64,000 bases of DNA, taken from assembly GCA_019359035.1 (NCBI GenBank), contig JAHHIC010000082.1, positions 1 to 64,000 of the forward strand, given 5' to 3'. Shown piece by piece: positions 46,130 through 54,785 of this stretch. The position numbers were made by a program, and so were the translations under genes. How positions within the stretch are numbered: position 1 is the stretch's first letter; every line of letters begins with the position of its first letter. The notes beneath the pieces were generated by a model, which saw only the letters and a program-made list of their open reading frames with translations, searched no databases and was not told the origin of the DNA. This DNA comes from Scytonematopsis contorta HA4267-MV1. Lineage in GTDB: Bacteria; Cyanobacteriota; Cyanobacteriia; Cyanobacteriales; Nostocaceae.

Positions 46130-47971
46130 CTATCTTTTCGGTGCTAATACAAACAAAGCATCATATTGGTCGCGCTCTTTGCTAGTAGAAGTAGTAGCAC
46201 TAATGCTATAAACTGAACCCATAGCTTTCTTAAATATTTTAAAATTTTCATCTTGATATTGGGGTGGTAAAAAGCTGTAGCCCCATGATAATAGTGAACC
46301 CATGTTCATGTAAAAATATCCGTTATTTGGACTAGGTAAAGAATTAGTAGCGGTGGTAAAATTATAAGTAGAGTTTAAGGCTATTTTTGGCTGTGGAACC
46401 AAATCTTTTATTGCTCCCAAGCCAGTTGTGAGAATTAAAGTATCGTCATCTATCCAGCTATATGCAAGTAAGCTAGTTGCAGAATCTCCAGCCATATCCC
46501 AACTAGTGACTGCTTTACCTTTAATATTACTATTGCTCACTCCTACCATTCCCACAGAAAAGGATTTGATGAATTTTTCTAACTTTTTCAAAGTCGCTTC
46601 TGCTGCGGTTTTGTTACTTGTTTGTATTGTGAGACCTACACCCAAATTCATATTAGAACTGAACATATTAAATGCTCCTCCTTTTGTTGGATAAAGGAAG
46701 AAAGCAAATTCTCCGTCCATCCATCCCATGATGTCACGGTCGAAATCTAAATTTAAGTTAGTTTTAACAAAATTACGGAATTCTTTTAGTCCTTTTTTTC
46801 CTTCCGGTATGTCATCAAAGGTTTTGACTAAACTTTGCCACCCACCGTTGATATTACGACCAGTAAGGCTAGAATAAGTCGCAGCAGGCATTCTACCCAA
46901 AACTTTTTCTTTTTTTACGTTTTTCTTTGCTTTGCTGGGGTCACGGTTAGCTTGAATTTGTACCCGTAGTCCTTCTGGTTGTAATGCTACTGACGAGCTA
47001 AGGCTAACAAATTCTTCTAATTTTTTCGGGTCTATAATATCTGTTGCTGAAGGAGGAAGAGAAAAACTGGGGTCTTTAGCAATATCTTTGATTAAAGCCA
47101 AAAATGTTTGAGGGTTTTGGTACATTCTAAATAGTACTTTCCCTGCTGGGGGGTTAGCAATTGCCTCCTGGAATTCTAATTTTTCAGCAAGACTTGTTGT
47201 ATCTATTTCTTGAGAATTATCAATGATTCGTTCAACGGATTTAGCGCTTGTACCAAAAATAATGTGTCCTGACATCAAAGCAATCGCAGAATTATTCGCT
47301 TTATCCTTTCTATTTCGCAAAGTCGTCAAACTTGAGATAGAGTCTGCTTCTGTTTGCTGATTTCTGGGTATTGGCTTAGTAGAAAGTCTAGGTAGGGAAC
47401 CTGTTTTCATTTCTAAGATTGTGGTTCCTTTGTATTCTCGTTGGGTTACTCGTTGTTCGTTTGAGCGAAATTGACTTAATAATGTTTGAAAGCGTGTCTC
47501 ATCTTTCAGTGGAACTATCATTACGTAGCTGGAGTCTAAGTCAATAGTTCCTTTTCCGACTTTTGGTAGAAAAGCAATTGCAGCTTGTTCTCCTAACCAA
47601 GGTTGTATCTGGGTTGCAAAATCAAAACCTTGAGGAGGTAAAGATTCACTTATTGCTTCCCAAGCCATATTGAAAATTTGGAAGCGACCTAAAGTTTGCC
47701 AAGTTTCCGGAGTTGTATCTATGAATCCAACTAATGGAGCATTAAAAGGTAATAACTTTGCAATCTCAGCAATGGATAATGGTTGTGAACTGGGGCTATT
47801 AAGATTTTGAGTCCCGTTTGATGTTATCTTTCCTTCAGTTATTTGATTTGAATTACTTGATACTTGAGATTGCGACTTTAAAGTACTACCTACATTAGCC
47901 GCTTGAGCTATTGGTGAACACAGAACCAAGCTTAAGGCTGCTGCTGTCCCCCCCTTAATAAGTGATTTCAT
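46130..47971 (-). CDS. DUF3352 family exported protein
   Basis: With the ATG at 47971 the product has 613 residues and an N-terminal signal peptide (MKSLIKGGTAAALSLVLCSP, cleavage near AQA-AN). It is followed by the DUF3352 fold, seen in cyanobacteria as a periplasmic or lipid-associated protein of unknown function. Blocks such as LPFNAPLVGFIDTTPETWQ and GHIIFGTSAKSVERII are visible. The upstream in-frame extension to 48022 lacks a start context. It is convergent with the P-type ATPase. Confidence 0.8.
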   Translation of the reverse strand: MKSLIKGGTAAALSLVLCSPIAQAANVGSTLKSQSQVSSNSNQITEGKITSNGTQNLNSPSSQPLSIAEIAKLLPFNAPLVGFIDTTPETWQTLGRFQIFNMAWEAISESLPPQGFDFATQIQPWLGEQAAIAFLPKVGKGTIDLDSSYVMIVPLKDETRFQTLLSQFRSNEQRVTQREYKGTTILEMKTGSLPRLSTKPIPRNQQTEADSISSLTTLRNRKDKANNSAIALMSGHIIFGTSAKSVERIIDNSQEIDTTSLAEKLEFQEAIANPPAGKVLFRMYQNPQTFLALIKDIAKDPSFSLPPSATDIIDPKKLEEFVSLSSSVALQPEGLRVQIQANRDPSKAKKNVKKEKVLGRMPAATYSSLTGRNINGGWQSLVKTFDDIPEGKKGLKEFRNFVKTNLNLDFDRDIMGWMDGEFAFFLYPTKGGAFNMFSSNMNLGVGLTIQTSNKTAAEATLKKLEKFIKSFSVGMVGVSNSNIKGKAVTSWDMAGDSATSLLAYSWIDDDTLILTTGLGAIKDLVPQPKIALNSTYNFTTATNSLPSPNNGYFYMNMGSLLSWGYSFLPPQYQDENFKIFKKAMGSVYSISATTSTSKERDQYDALFVLAPKR

Positions 47972-48079
47972 GATATCTCCTTTGTTACCTTTCTCTCTTG
48001 TCCTAACACATAAAAGATACAAATAATATTAGTTTTTATACTTAGAGAGTAAATGAAATAAACGTGAAGATGGGTCAAA

Positions 48080-48314
48080 ACTTAACAATTTGTTGACTGA
48101 TGACTGTTGACTGGTGACTGATGATTAATGACTTTTGACTCATAACTGTCGATTGTTAACTCCCATTCTATAGATAGAAGATAATATTACTCATAACTTT
48201 TAGATTATAGATATAGCATTATTAAATAATTTGTGAAATCTTTTAAATGATACCTTTGATAGTCAACAGTCAACAGTCAACCGTCAACAGTCAACCGTCA
48301 ACCGTCAACAATAA
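48080..48314. repeat. STRR tracts (TGACTGT and CAACAGT types)
   Basis: Two tracts of degenerate heptamers: about 48090-48165 (GTTGACTGATGACTG) and 48256-48312 (GTCAACAGTCAACCGTCAAC). The latter ends at the DUF2294 start codon and may cover its leader. Confidence 0.8.
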
Positions 48315-48737
48315 ATGAAAACATCAAAGTCAACACGAGGACAACTAGAACGCTGTCTCACACAACGTATACAAGCATTATATTTTGAAGAATTGGGTAA
48401 GCGACCCAATAAGATAACTTGTCAGTTTTTCGATGAAAAACTTGCTATCGTTTTAGAAGAAATTCTTACTCGTTCAGAAGAATTTTTACTGGCTAATGAG
48501 TGTGTCACTTTAGTGGAAGAAATGCGCTCACAAATCGACGAAGCTATGAAACCTCAATTAGCTAATCTGATTCAAGAAATAGTTGGAGTAACTGTTAGTT
48601 CAGTTCTTACAGATACTGATTTAAATACAAAAACTTCGGGTATTATTGCTTTACTACACGAAACACCTCCTGTTCGTGATGCTGAATCTATTCCCAAATC
48701 TAAAAAATCAAAGGAGATTTCCGCAAATAGCGATTAA
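48315..48737 (+). CDS. DUF2294 family protein
   Basis: 140 residues. The family pattern RGQLERCLTQRIQALYFEELGKRP and ITCQFFDEKLAIVLEE, with later VGVTVSSVLTDTDLNTKTSGIIALL, is clear. DUF2294 has no proven function. The last 38 bases overlap the end of the convergent receiver gene. Confidence 0.88.
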   Translation: MKTSKSTRGQLERCLTQRIQALYFEELGKRPNKITCQFFDEKLAIVLEEILTRSEEFLLANECVTLVEEMRSQIDEAMKPQLANLIQEIVGVTVSSVLTDTDLNTKTSGIIALLHETPPVRDAESIPKSKKSKEISANSD

Positions 48738-49155
48738 TTGTAGTTTCTAATTTTTCAAAATCAAAAGGTTTTTGAATATATTCATTACAACCTAGCAAAA
48801 AAGCTTCTTCCTCATATAAAGAATTCGGTAGCGTTGTAAGTGCAATTATCGGCACAGAGTTACCACTAGCTCTTAAATAAGAAGCACAACTTAGTCCATC
48901 TATTATCGGTAACATCAATTCTAATAATATTAATGCTGGCTTATATATAAGAGCTTTTTGTAATGCACTTTCCCCGTCAGAAACAGTTATTACAAAATAA
49001 CCCAAGTCAGCCACTAATTGAGAAATGAGTTCTGAATTATCTGGGTAACTGTCAGCCACTAAAACTAGTGACTGATTTATATCTCCAGATACATAGTCAT
49101 TATTAACGTTATCTAAATTCACAGTAGAAAATTCAGTGCTAGAGTTAGTTCCCAT
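48700..49155 (-). CDS. Stand-alone receiver-domain protein, phospho-acceptor Asp replaced by Glu
   Basis: 151 residues: a short disordered N-terminus (1-28) and one CheY-like receiver domain. The position of the conserved phospho-acceptor Asp is E79 (ILLELMLP). The acidic pocket is reduced to D35-S36, while the T (ALTT) and K (QKPF) positions remain. Such a receiver is unlikely to be phosphorylated in the normal way and may sit in an activated-like state. No output domain and no adjacent kinase. Confidence 0.88.
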   Translation of the reverse strand: MGTNSSTEFSTVNLDNVNNDYVSGDINQSLVLVADSYPDNSELISQLVADLGYFVITVSDGESALQKALIYKPALILLELMLPIIDGLSCASYLRASGNSVPIIALTTLPNSLYEEEAFLLGCNEYIQKPFDFEKLETTINRYLRKSPLIF

Positions 49156-49710
49156 ACATAAGCCAAAGACACAGAAAATTAATTCTTAATAATGTTTGAA
49201 TACTTACATTGTGTACTGAGTGAACTAGATGAGGTTTCTAAGATGCAGAGTGAGTTAACACCCTACGCCTTTTGAAGGCTAATCGAGTCAGTAAATTTTC
49301 TTACTTAGTCATAAGAAAAATTGGTACAAAATATTTGAATCACAAACTATGCCCATAGCATGTACGAAGCACTCTCCAGCAAATCATAAGATTGAAGAGA
49401 CTGGTTCGATTTTAATTTACTCAGCTGCTTTTTTGCACTTTAATTTTTGACGAAAAAAGCAGGCAAGTAATATTTTTGCCATATTCTAAAATTATATTAT
49501 TATTGATTTGCTGTCAAAACAACAATAAAATCGACAATTTTAAGATTTTTTTAAAGTTTTTGCTCAAATAATCAGAATTTTAAATACATAGCATAAATGA
49601 AGAAGTTTAGTCACATTAATTCAAAATTACTATTTTATCTTCAATTTTGAATTTTGAATTGTTGAGGTCACTTTTGTTACAATTTATCTGTCAATAGATG
49701 TTATCCAAAT
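49156..49710. other. 555-bp intergenic region, no gene seen
   Basis: AT-rich. A perfect CTGCTTTTTT / AAAAAAGCAG inverted repeat with an 18-base loop is at about 49428-49465, but it lacks a terminal U-run on either strand. No tRNA or ORF was found. A GGTTCGATT near 49395 lacks tRNA context. Confidence 0.5.
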
Positions 49711-50817
49711 TTATACTGATGAATTAGACCAGGTATAATTTATGTCAAGCCCTCGACTGCTGACAGTAGACTCAAATAAGTCTGTAGGTAAAGCTTCTTC
49801 AACAGGATAAACACCTGGTTTCTGAAATTTACCTTCTAACAACAATTGGGCAATACTACCTGTACCAAACCCAGCAGCTATAGAGGTATTTTCGTGTATT
49901 AAATTTGATATATAAGTAGCTGTCTTCCCATCTTTTTGACCCGTAACTTCTGAACGAACTGCAACACCGATACCACTGAAACGGTCTGTGACACCAGTCA
50001 TAAAATGGCTAACATGGGATAAAAATTCTACTCCAGAGGGATTCTGTATCCAAGACTTAGGAAAAATATTAGCAGCAATCCAAGTTAGATAGTTGTAAAA
50101 ATCAGGAACAGAGCCAAATTTAGTAATTACCGTTTGTACTTCGGGAAATGCTTTCGGTAAGGTAAAAGTTTCTGGCATATCAAACCAATAAACACCAGTT
50201 CTCCCATAGGGTTTAGGAAAATCCACTGTTTCACGCTCGGTATAAGGCTTAACTTGTTGCCATTTTCCATCTATCCAACTTTCAAAGGGATTTTGCAGAC
50301 CTAAAAAAGTTGTCCGCATTACTGTAGTACCGGCACCACCAGAACCGGATACCAAGTAGCTTAAGTGTATTTTCTCTACTGTATCTAATTGTTCTACACC
50401 ATGACGCACCATGCTATTAGAAATACCAGGGAAAATACCAGTATTAACAATTGCTGTCACACCAGCCGCGACAGCAGCTTCATGATAATTTAAAGCTTTA
50501 ATTGTAAATGAACGGTGGTCGCTGACATCTAAATAATTAACTCCAGCCTCAATGCAGAGTTTGATAACATTAGCATCACGATAGTGAAATGGACCAGCAC
50601 AGTGAATAACTAATTCAACCTCAGAAATAGCCTGTCGCAATTTTTCAACATCTGCCAAATCCAAAGATATGTATCGGAAACGACTGTCACCCGTAGGATT
50701 TTCTGGTGAGCGTCCCGTAACAATTACCTCCGCTTCGGTGTGGGAGACAATATCTTGGGCAACACTGCTACCGATACGTCCTCTTCCTCCAAGAATTAAA
50801 ACTCGGTTTGTCATCAC
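49711..50817 (-). CDS. Saccharopine dehydrogenase-like NAD(P)-binding protein
   Basis: 368 residues. Rossmann motif VLILGGRGRIGSSVAQ at the N-terminus, VIHCAGPFHYRD (the saccharopine dehydrogenase NADP-binding group signature) and GVNYLDVSDHRS. The C-terminal domain ends with NLIHENTSIAAGFGTGSIAQLLLEG. This oxidoreductase-like group often acts on unknown substrates; lysine metabolism is not implied. It stands alone. Confidence 0.85.
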   Translation of the reverse strand: MMTNRVLILGGRGRIGSSVAQDIVSHTEAEVIVTGRSPENPTGDSRFRYISLDLADVEKLRQAISEVELVIHCAGPFHYRDANVIKLCIEAGVNYLDVSDHRSFTIKALNYHEAAVAAGVTAIVNTGIFPGISNSMVRHGVEQLDTVEKIHLSYLVSGSGGAGTTVMRTTFLGLQNPFESWIDGKWQQVKPYTERETVDFPKPYGRTGVYWFDMPETFTLPKAFPEVQTVITKFGSVPDFYNYLTWIAANIFPKSWIQNPSGVEFLSHVSHFMTGVTDRFSGIGVAVRSEVTGQKDGKTATYISNLIHENTSIAAGFGTGSIAQLLLEGKFQKPGVYPVEEALPTDLFESTVSSRGLDINYTWSNSSV

Positions 50818-51262
50818 TTTTATACCAACAACTACTATACCAACACCACTTTATACTTCAACAATCTTCTGTAATTGTTTCATCAGCAACTAGGGTGAAT
50901 TTAGCTAAATTATCTCATTTATTAGCAGACGACGTAAGATTTCAGTAACTTCTGTAGCTATTGAGGCATCAAGCTGCACCACTTCGCAGTTTAAATCTCT
51001 TGGTTCCATGACTTTTGCACCTCGTAAAGCCATTGCTAAAGTATAAAGCTTAGCTGGCTTAGATTACGACACTACCTACAAGATAAAAGTTTTCCATATT
51101 AAGTTCTGTTTTAAATTGAGTTTAATAGTTTTGTATTACTATACACTGGTAAAGAACAGTAAATTTTTAAGAAAAATAAAGATTTTCTCACTGAATCCAC
51201 AACTGGGGGCTAATATCCTAATTAAAAAATACTAGCAATTAGGGATTTTTATGTGGAAGTTT
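50818..51262. other. Intergenic region with possible small-ORF remnant
   Basis: Mostly AT-rich. It holds only the short minus-strand ORF listed at 50905-51033. No terminator was identified confidently. Confidence 0.4.
50905..51033 (-). CDS. Possible 42-residue ORF or gene remnant
   Basis: The frame reads MALRGAKVMEPRDLN then CEVVQLDASIATEVTEILRRLLINEII. Composition is protein-like and the same frame is open nine codons upstream. It may be a small protein or the end of a decayed gene. No family recognised. Confidence 0.3.
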   Translation of the reverse strand: MALRGAKVMEPRDLNCEVVQLDASIATEVTEILRRLLINEII

Positions 51263-51889
51263 TTAATCTTGAATAATTAATTCAGCAAGACGCTTCAATC
51301 CACTAACTGCAAGATAAATATCATTATCACGATAAATTGATAAAGGATATGACCTAGCATATCTAGCTTCACCTTGACGAGTTAATTTAATAAATTGAAA
51401 CTCATTTCCGTTAGTCACAAATCCAAAAGAAGGTCTTTCCGGCTTAGGATTAGCTAGCATATACACTAAAGCCTGCGGAATTGCAGCCTCTAAAGAAAAC
51501 TCAGCTTTTTTAGCTTCAATAACAAGTATCCAAAATTGAGGCTGAAAAATTAAAACATCGATTTTTCCTCTAACGATAGTACCTTCATCTTCTGATGTAA
51601 TTTCTATATCTTTTTCTGCAGCTAGGTAAAATGGAGGACGATAAAAACCTGATAATTTCAATAATGGAGAAAGTACCACCATTTTTACAATAGGTTCTAG
51701 TAAGGGGTATTTTGATAAGTGCAGATAATCATTTTTAACTTCTTCTAAGACTTCTTTTTCTTGAGAGTTAAGTTCCGGTAAATTATCTTGCCATTCGGGA
51801 AAAAAGTTTGCATCATTGCTACGTTCTAAACCAAACTCTTCACTGAGTCGAGCAAGTGTCATGTCTTTTGCTTGGATGACTTCTACCAT
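51263..51889 (-). CDS. PD-(D/E)XK nuclease-like protein (HsdR N-terminal type), second copy
   Basis: 208 residues, a clear paralogue of the gene at 15003-15626 over its whole length, with D111 (GKIDVL), E125 and K127 (VIEAKKAE) at identical positions and the same FVTNGNEFQFIKL strand. Active-site residues are intact. It is divergent from an LRAT-like gene. No methyltransferase lies adjacent, so a classical R-M role is not supported. Confidence 0.8.
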   Translation of the reverse strand: MVEVIQAKDMTLARLSEEFGLERSNDANFFPEWQDNLPELNSQEKEVLEEVKNDYLHLSKYPLLEPIVKMVVLSPLLKLSGFYRPPFYLAAEKDIEITSEDEGTIVRGKIDVLIFQPQFWILVIEAKKAEFSLEAAIPQALVYMLANPKPERPSFGFVTNGNEFQFIKLTRQGEARYARSYPLSIYRDNDIYLAVSGLKRLAELIIQD

Positions 51890-52001
51890 AAGTTAATTCT
51901 CACTATTAACTGTAAATTAATATATTTTTCCTGAATTTTACGGATATGTTGTTTCAATAACTTAAATTATAACAGATTCATAGGGTTATACAATACTACT
52001 A

Positions 52002-52394
52002 ATGGATATAAAAGCAGGCGACCATATTTACGTTTATTTACGTCAGCACGGAATTAAGTTTACTCACCACGGTATTTATATTGGAGATAACATAGTAATT
52101 CACTATTGGGAAGGTAAAATTAGGCGTTCTAGATTACGTAAGGAAAAGTGGTTAAAAAAAAGAATACATAAGAAAAGGCATAAAAAATACTATAAAGCGG
52201 AGCGCGTTATTAGGAGAGCAAAGAGAAGATTAGGAGAGAAGAAATATCATTTGATTTTTAATAATTGCGAGCATTTTGCTTATTGGTGTAAAACTGGTAA
52301 GAGCAGAAGCAAACAAGTCACAGGACGTAAAAGAATTAAACCGCTTCGACCAATTAGAAGAGTTTGGAATAAAGTTAGAAGATTTAGATTGTAA
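52002..52394 (+). CDS. Small basic LRAT/NlpC-like protein
   Basis: 130 residues with the LRAT-domain pattern GDHIYVYL, H22-H23 (THHGIYIG), HYWEG, and the nucleophile segment NNCEHFAYWC (C89). LRAT proteins are circularly permuted papain-like acyltransferases or hydrolases. An Arg/Lys-rich insert (residues about 41-78) and a basic C-terminus (KRIKPLRPIRRVWNKVRRFR) are unusual and suggest membrane or nucleic acid contact. The substrate is unknown. Confidence 0.8.
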   Translation: MDIKAGDHIYVYLRQHGIKFTHHGIYIGDNIVIHYWEGKIRRSRLRKEKWLKKRIHKKRHKKYYKAERVIRRAKRRLGEKKYHLIFNNCEHFAYWCKTGKSRSKQVTGRKRIKPLRPIRRVWNKVRRFRL

Positions 52395-52480
52395 TGTAAC
52401 GTTCTACAACAACTATAATTTTTTATAAAATTTCTCAGTCGAGTTAGGTACAAACTAAATGATAACTATATCTATATTGT

Positions 52481-52504
52481 GGGGTGGGCATCCTTGCCCG
52501 CCCG
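52481..52504. repeat. Palindromic repeat GGGGTGGGCATCCTTGCCCG
   Basis: Inverse-orientation copy of the GGGCGGGCAAGGATGCCCACCC repeat. It is located between convergent genes and could end transcription of both. Confidence 0.75.
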
Positions 52505-52541
52505 CTTTTGTGTACTGTACCAGGTCAGTAACCGCTATATT

Positions 52542-53525
52542 TCAGACCGCTATCATTGGTTGACGAAGCAACTTTATATCATTCATTACAGCTTGATAAT
52601 CAAAACCAAACTCCTGGCATAATAATTGTATTTGCATTTCAATACCGCGACGCTCTTCTAGATATATTCTTCGCGTTAGAGCCTCACTCCCTACCGGATT
52701 GGTGCAGCGAGCAATCTTTTCATCTAAACACAGCAACTTCAGAATACAATCTTGAAGTTGTGAAGGCAATTGACAATCAAAATCTGCAACCTGTTTTTCA
52801 AATGTTGATACTAAGCTCGGTTCTTCCTCATTAGCTAGAAGCAAGCTTTTATCTTCTAACACAGTTCTCAATGTATCGATATCTGAAACATGAGAAATCC
52901 CTTTACCCAAAACAGTATTTGCCAACTCATCAGCCAAACCAAAAGAAGATAGTAACTGACGCATCCAAGAATCAAAACTACCACCACACTGTTTAAAAGA
53001 TTCGTGACACTGGGAAGCTAGCACACCATCTTTAACTTCCATCCGAAAAATGGCTGTACCACCAGGTTGATTCCCAATCATTGAAGCAGATTTTTTAGAT
53101 GCTATGCGACGAGGCAAAGTAACTGGTTTGTGGGCAATCCGAATCGCGTCAACCTCTTGCTGAGTCATTGCCGTATCATCTAATTCCAAGCGTTCGCGCA
53201 ATTTATCTCTTGCAGACTCATAATTTGGGACGCATAACCGCAATAAAGGCAGTGGGCCAACCTCTAAAAGCTTCTCTGCACTATCACCAAAATACTCAAA
53301 TAGTTTAATTAGTTTATTAGTATCAGTACGAGCAAAACCTTCTTCATCAAGCCAGCTTGCAAAATTTCCACCAAGCTCAGCTTTAATCTTTTGAAATTCT
53401 TCTCCAACAGCCATAAATGCTCCACAAGCCAACTGGAGCAAGGCTTTGATACTATCGGATTTTGTTGCTTCTAAATTTGTGCTAAATATTTTTTCGACAA
53501 GCTCAACCTTTAACAGAGTTTCCAT
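52542..53525 (-). CDS. Hypothetical protein, DUF3102-like N-terminus
   Basis: 327 residues. The N-terminal segment (ALLQLACGAFMAVGEEFQKI... GNFASWLDEEGFARTDTNKLIKLFEYFG) resembles the DUF3102 pattern of mobile-element or plasmid-associated proteins that act with a DNA-binding partner. The rest is helical and no catalytic motif is seen. Identification is tentative. A hairpin with a T-run lies just upstream. Confidence 0.35.
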   Translation of the reverse strand: METLLKVELVEKIFSTNLEATKSDSIKALLQLACGAFMAVGEEFQKIKAELGGNFASWLDEEGFARTDTNKLIKLFEYFGDSAEKLLEVGPLPLLRLCVPNYESARDKLRERLELDDTAMTQQEVDAIRIAHKPVTLPRRIASKKSASMIGNQPGGTAIFRMEVKDGVLASQCHESFKQCGGSFDSWMRQLLSSFGLADELANTVLGKGISHVSDIDTLRTVLEDKSLLLANEEEPSLVSTFEKQVADFDCQLPSQLQDCILKLLCLDEKIARCTNPVGSEALTRRIYLEERRGIEMQIQLLCQEFGFDYQAVMNDIKLLRQPMIAV

Positions 53526-53931
53526 GCTATACTACTCCTGTATTTTTATTTTTTTTAAAACGTACCCAGTTGTCAAAAGTTTGGGTGCGTTTTTATTTTT
53601 CACTTTTATATTTCACTAAAAATTATCCTACCACCACTTTCCCGCAAATATATATTAAGTTTAATTAAGAAATCTGCTTTTTCCCCGGAAAGAGCTGTAT
53701 AGAATCATTTATGACATCAAGCTAAATAGAAAAGTAATATACTGAGCTGTTTTGAACACTTATCACATGTTTTCAAGTATTAAATTTTGCATTGTATATT
53801 GAAGTAATGCTAGTAGAATTCACTCAGATATTGCTTAAGTACAATTTGTGACAAAGGGCTATACCAAATAGTTTTTTGTTAGGCAAATTTATTTAGGCAA
53901 TGTAAACTAGAATATAAGTCAACAAATTTAA
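53526..53931. other. Intergenic region with hairpin near the DUF3102-like gene
   Basis: Contains AACGTACCCA...TGGGTGCGTT (about 53563-53593) followed by TTTTATTTTT on the plus strand and preceded by a T-run on the minus strand, so it looks like a bidirectional terminator or attenuator. Beyond it is AT-rich leader of the small gene at 53932, with no gene seen. Confidence 0.5.
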
Positions 53932-54204
53932 ATGATAAGAAAGCAACTTATGACTACATCTGTAAATGTAACAAAAGTGTATGACGAAATAGTTGATTTC
54001 ATTGCGACTGGCACTACTCCTGAAAGTGTTATAAATTTTAAACTATCTGATACAGCACAAGACCGTTTAGATGATTTAGTTTATGACCATAAAATGGGAA
54101 AGTTAAGCGATGAAGAACAAAAAGAGTTAGATAATTTTCTCGTATTAGAGCATATAATGAGGTTGGCCAAAGCACGAGCTTATAAGTTAATACCAACAGA
54201 GTAG
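53932..54204 (+). CDS. Small acidic protein, partner of HNH gene
   Basis: 90 residues (84 if M7 starts). A helical, charged protein (KLSDTAQDRLDDLVYDHKMGKLSDEEQKELDNFLVLEHIMRLAK) of a type often found before HNH genes in cyanobacteria. The HNH gene begins five bases after its stop. The pairing is suggestive of an antitoxin/immunity-like or regulatory role, which is not shown. Confidence 0.65.
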   Translation: MIRKQLMTTSVNVTKVYDEIVDFIATGTTPESVINFKLSDTAQDRLDDLVYDHKMGKLSDEEQKELDNFLVLEHIMRLAKARAYKLIPTE

Positions 54205-54209
54205 TTATT

Positions 54210-54665
54210 GTGTCTCGTACATACGTTAGTAAGGAATTGCGTCGTTTAGTAGTGAAACGTGCGGAAAATTTATGCGAGTATTGTTTGATTCAAGATACAA
54301 ATGGCGTAAGTTTTCAAATTGACCATATCATTAGCGAAAAACATGGTGGGTCAACAACAGTAGAAAATCTCTGTTACTCCTGTATTTATTGTAACTTACA
54401 AAAAGGAAGTGATTTAGGTTCAATAAATTGGGAAACAGGTGGAATAGTGAGATTTTATAACCCACGTCGAGATTTTTGGGGAGAACATTTTCGCTTAAAT
54501 GAAGAAGCCAAAATTGAGCCTATAACGGATGTAGGAGAGGTAACTGTACGCATTTTTGATTTTAACAACAATGAACGAATTGTTGAACGACAAGTGTTAA
54601 TGGAGGTGGGTAGATATCCATCATCTCAAGCGCTAGAAATAATGGCAAAAAAGCCAGAAGAATAA
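54210..54665 (+). CDS. HNH endonuclease
   Basis: 151 residues with a GTG start. The HNH core is C22-x2-C25, QIDHIISEKHGG (D38, H39), N53 and the second cysteine pair C58-x2-C61 in YSCIYCNLQKG. HNH enzymes of this form cut DNA with metal help. The downstream region (GGIVRFYNPRRDFWGEHF) is shared by a cyanobacterial subfamily. Coupled to the preceding small gene. Confidence 0.9.
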   Translation: MSRTYVSKELRRLVVKRAENLCEYCLIQDTNGVSFQIDHIISEKHGGSTTVENLCYSCIYCNLQKGSDLGSINWETGGIVRFYNPRRDFWGEHFRLNEEAKIEPITDVGEVTVRIFDFNNNERIVERQVLMEVGRYPSSQALEIMAKKPEE

Positions 54666-54712
54666 AATATACATTAGACATCTTCAGTAAATAAAAAAAC
54701 GGCTCTCCAAAT

Positions 54713-54755
54713 TTCCCCCTTCCCTCATAGGGAAGGGGGGTAGGGGGGTTAGGTC
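54713..54755. repeat. G-rich hairpin repeat before crtO end
   Basis: CCCCCTTCCCTCATAGGGAAGGGGG then GGTAGGGGGGTTAGGTC, the same family as at 33.25 and 62.64 kb. It lies between convergent genes. Confidence 0.8.
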
Positions 54756-54785
54756 TTCATATAAATTTGTGCTCTTTAAATCTTT

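Noticed and set aside
49381-49420. GGTTCGATT resembling a tRNA T-arm
   Set aside because: No acceptor stem, anticodon arm or CCA-like context; no tRNA was found in the window.
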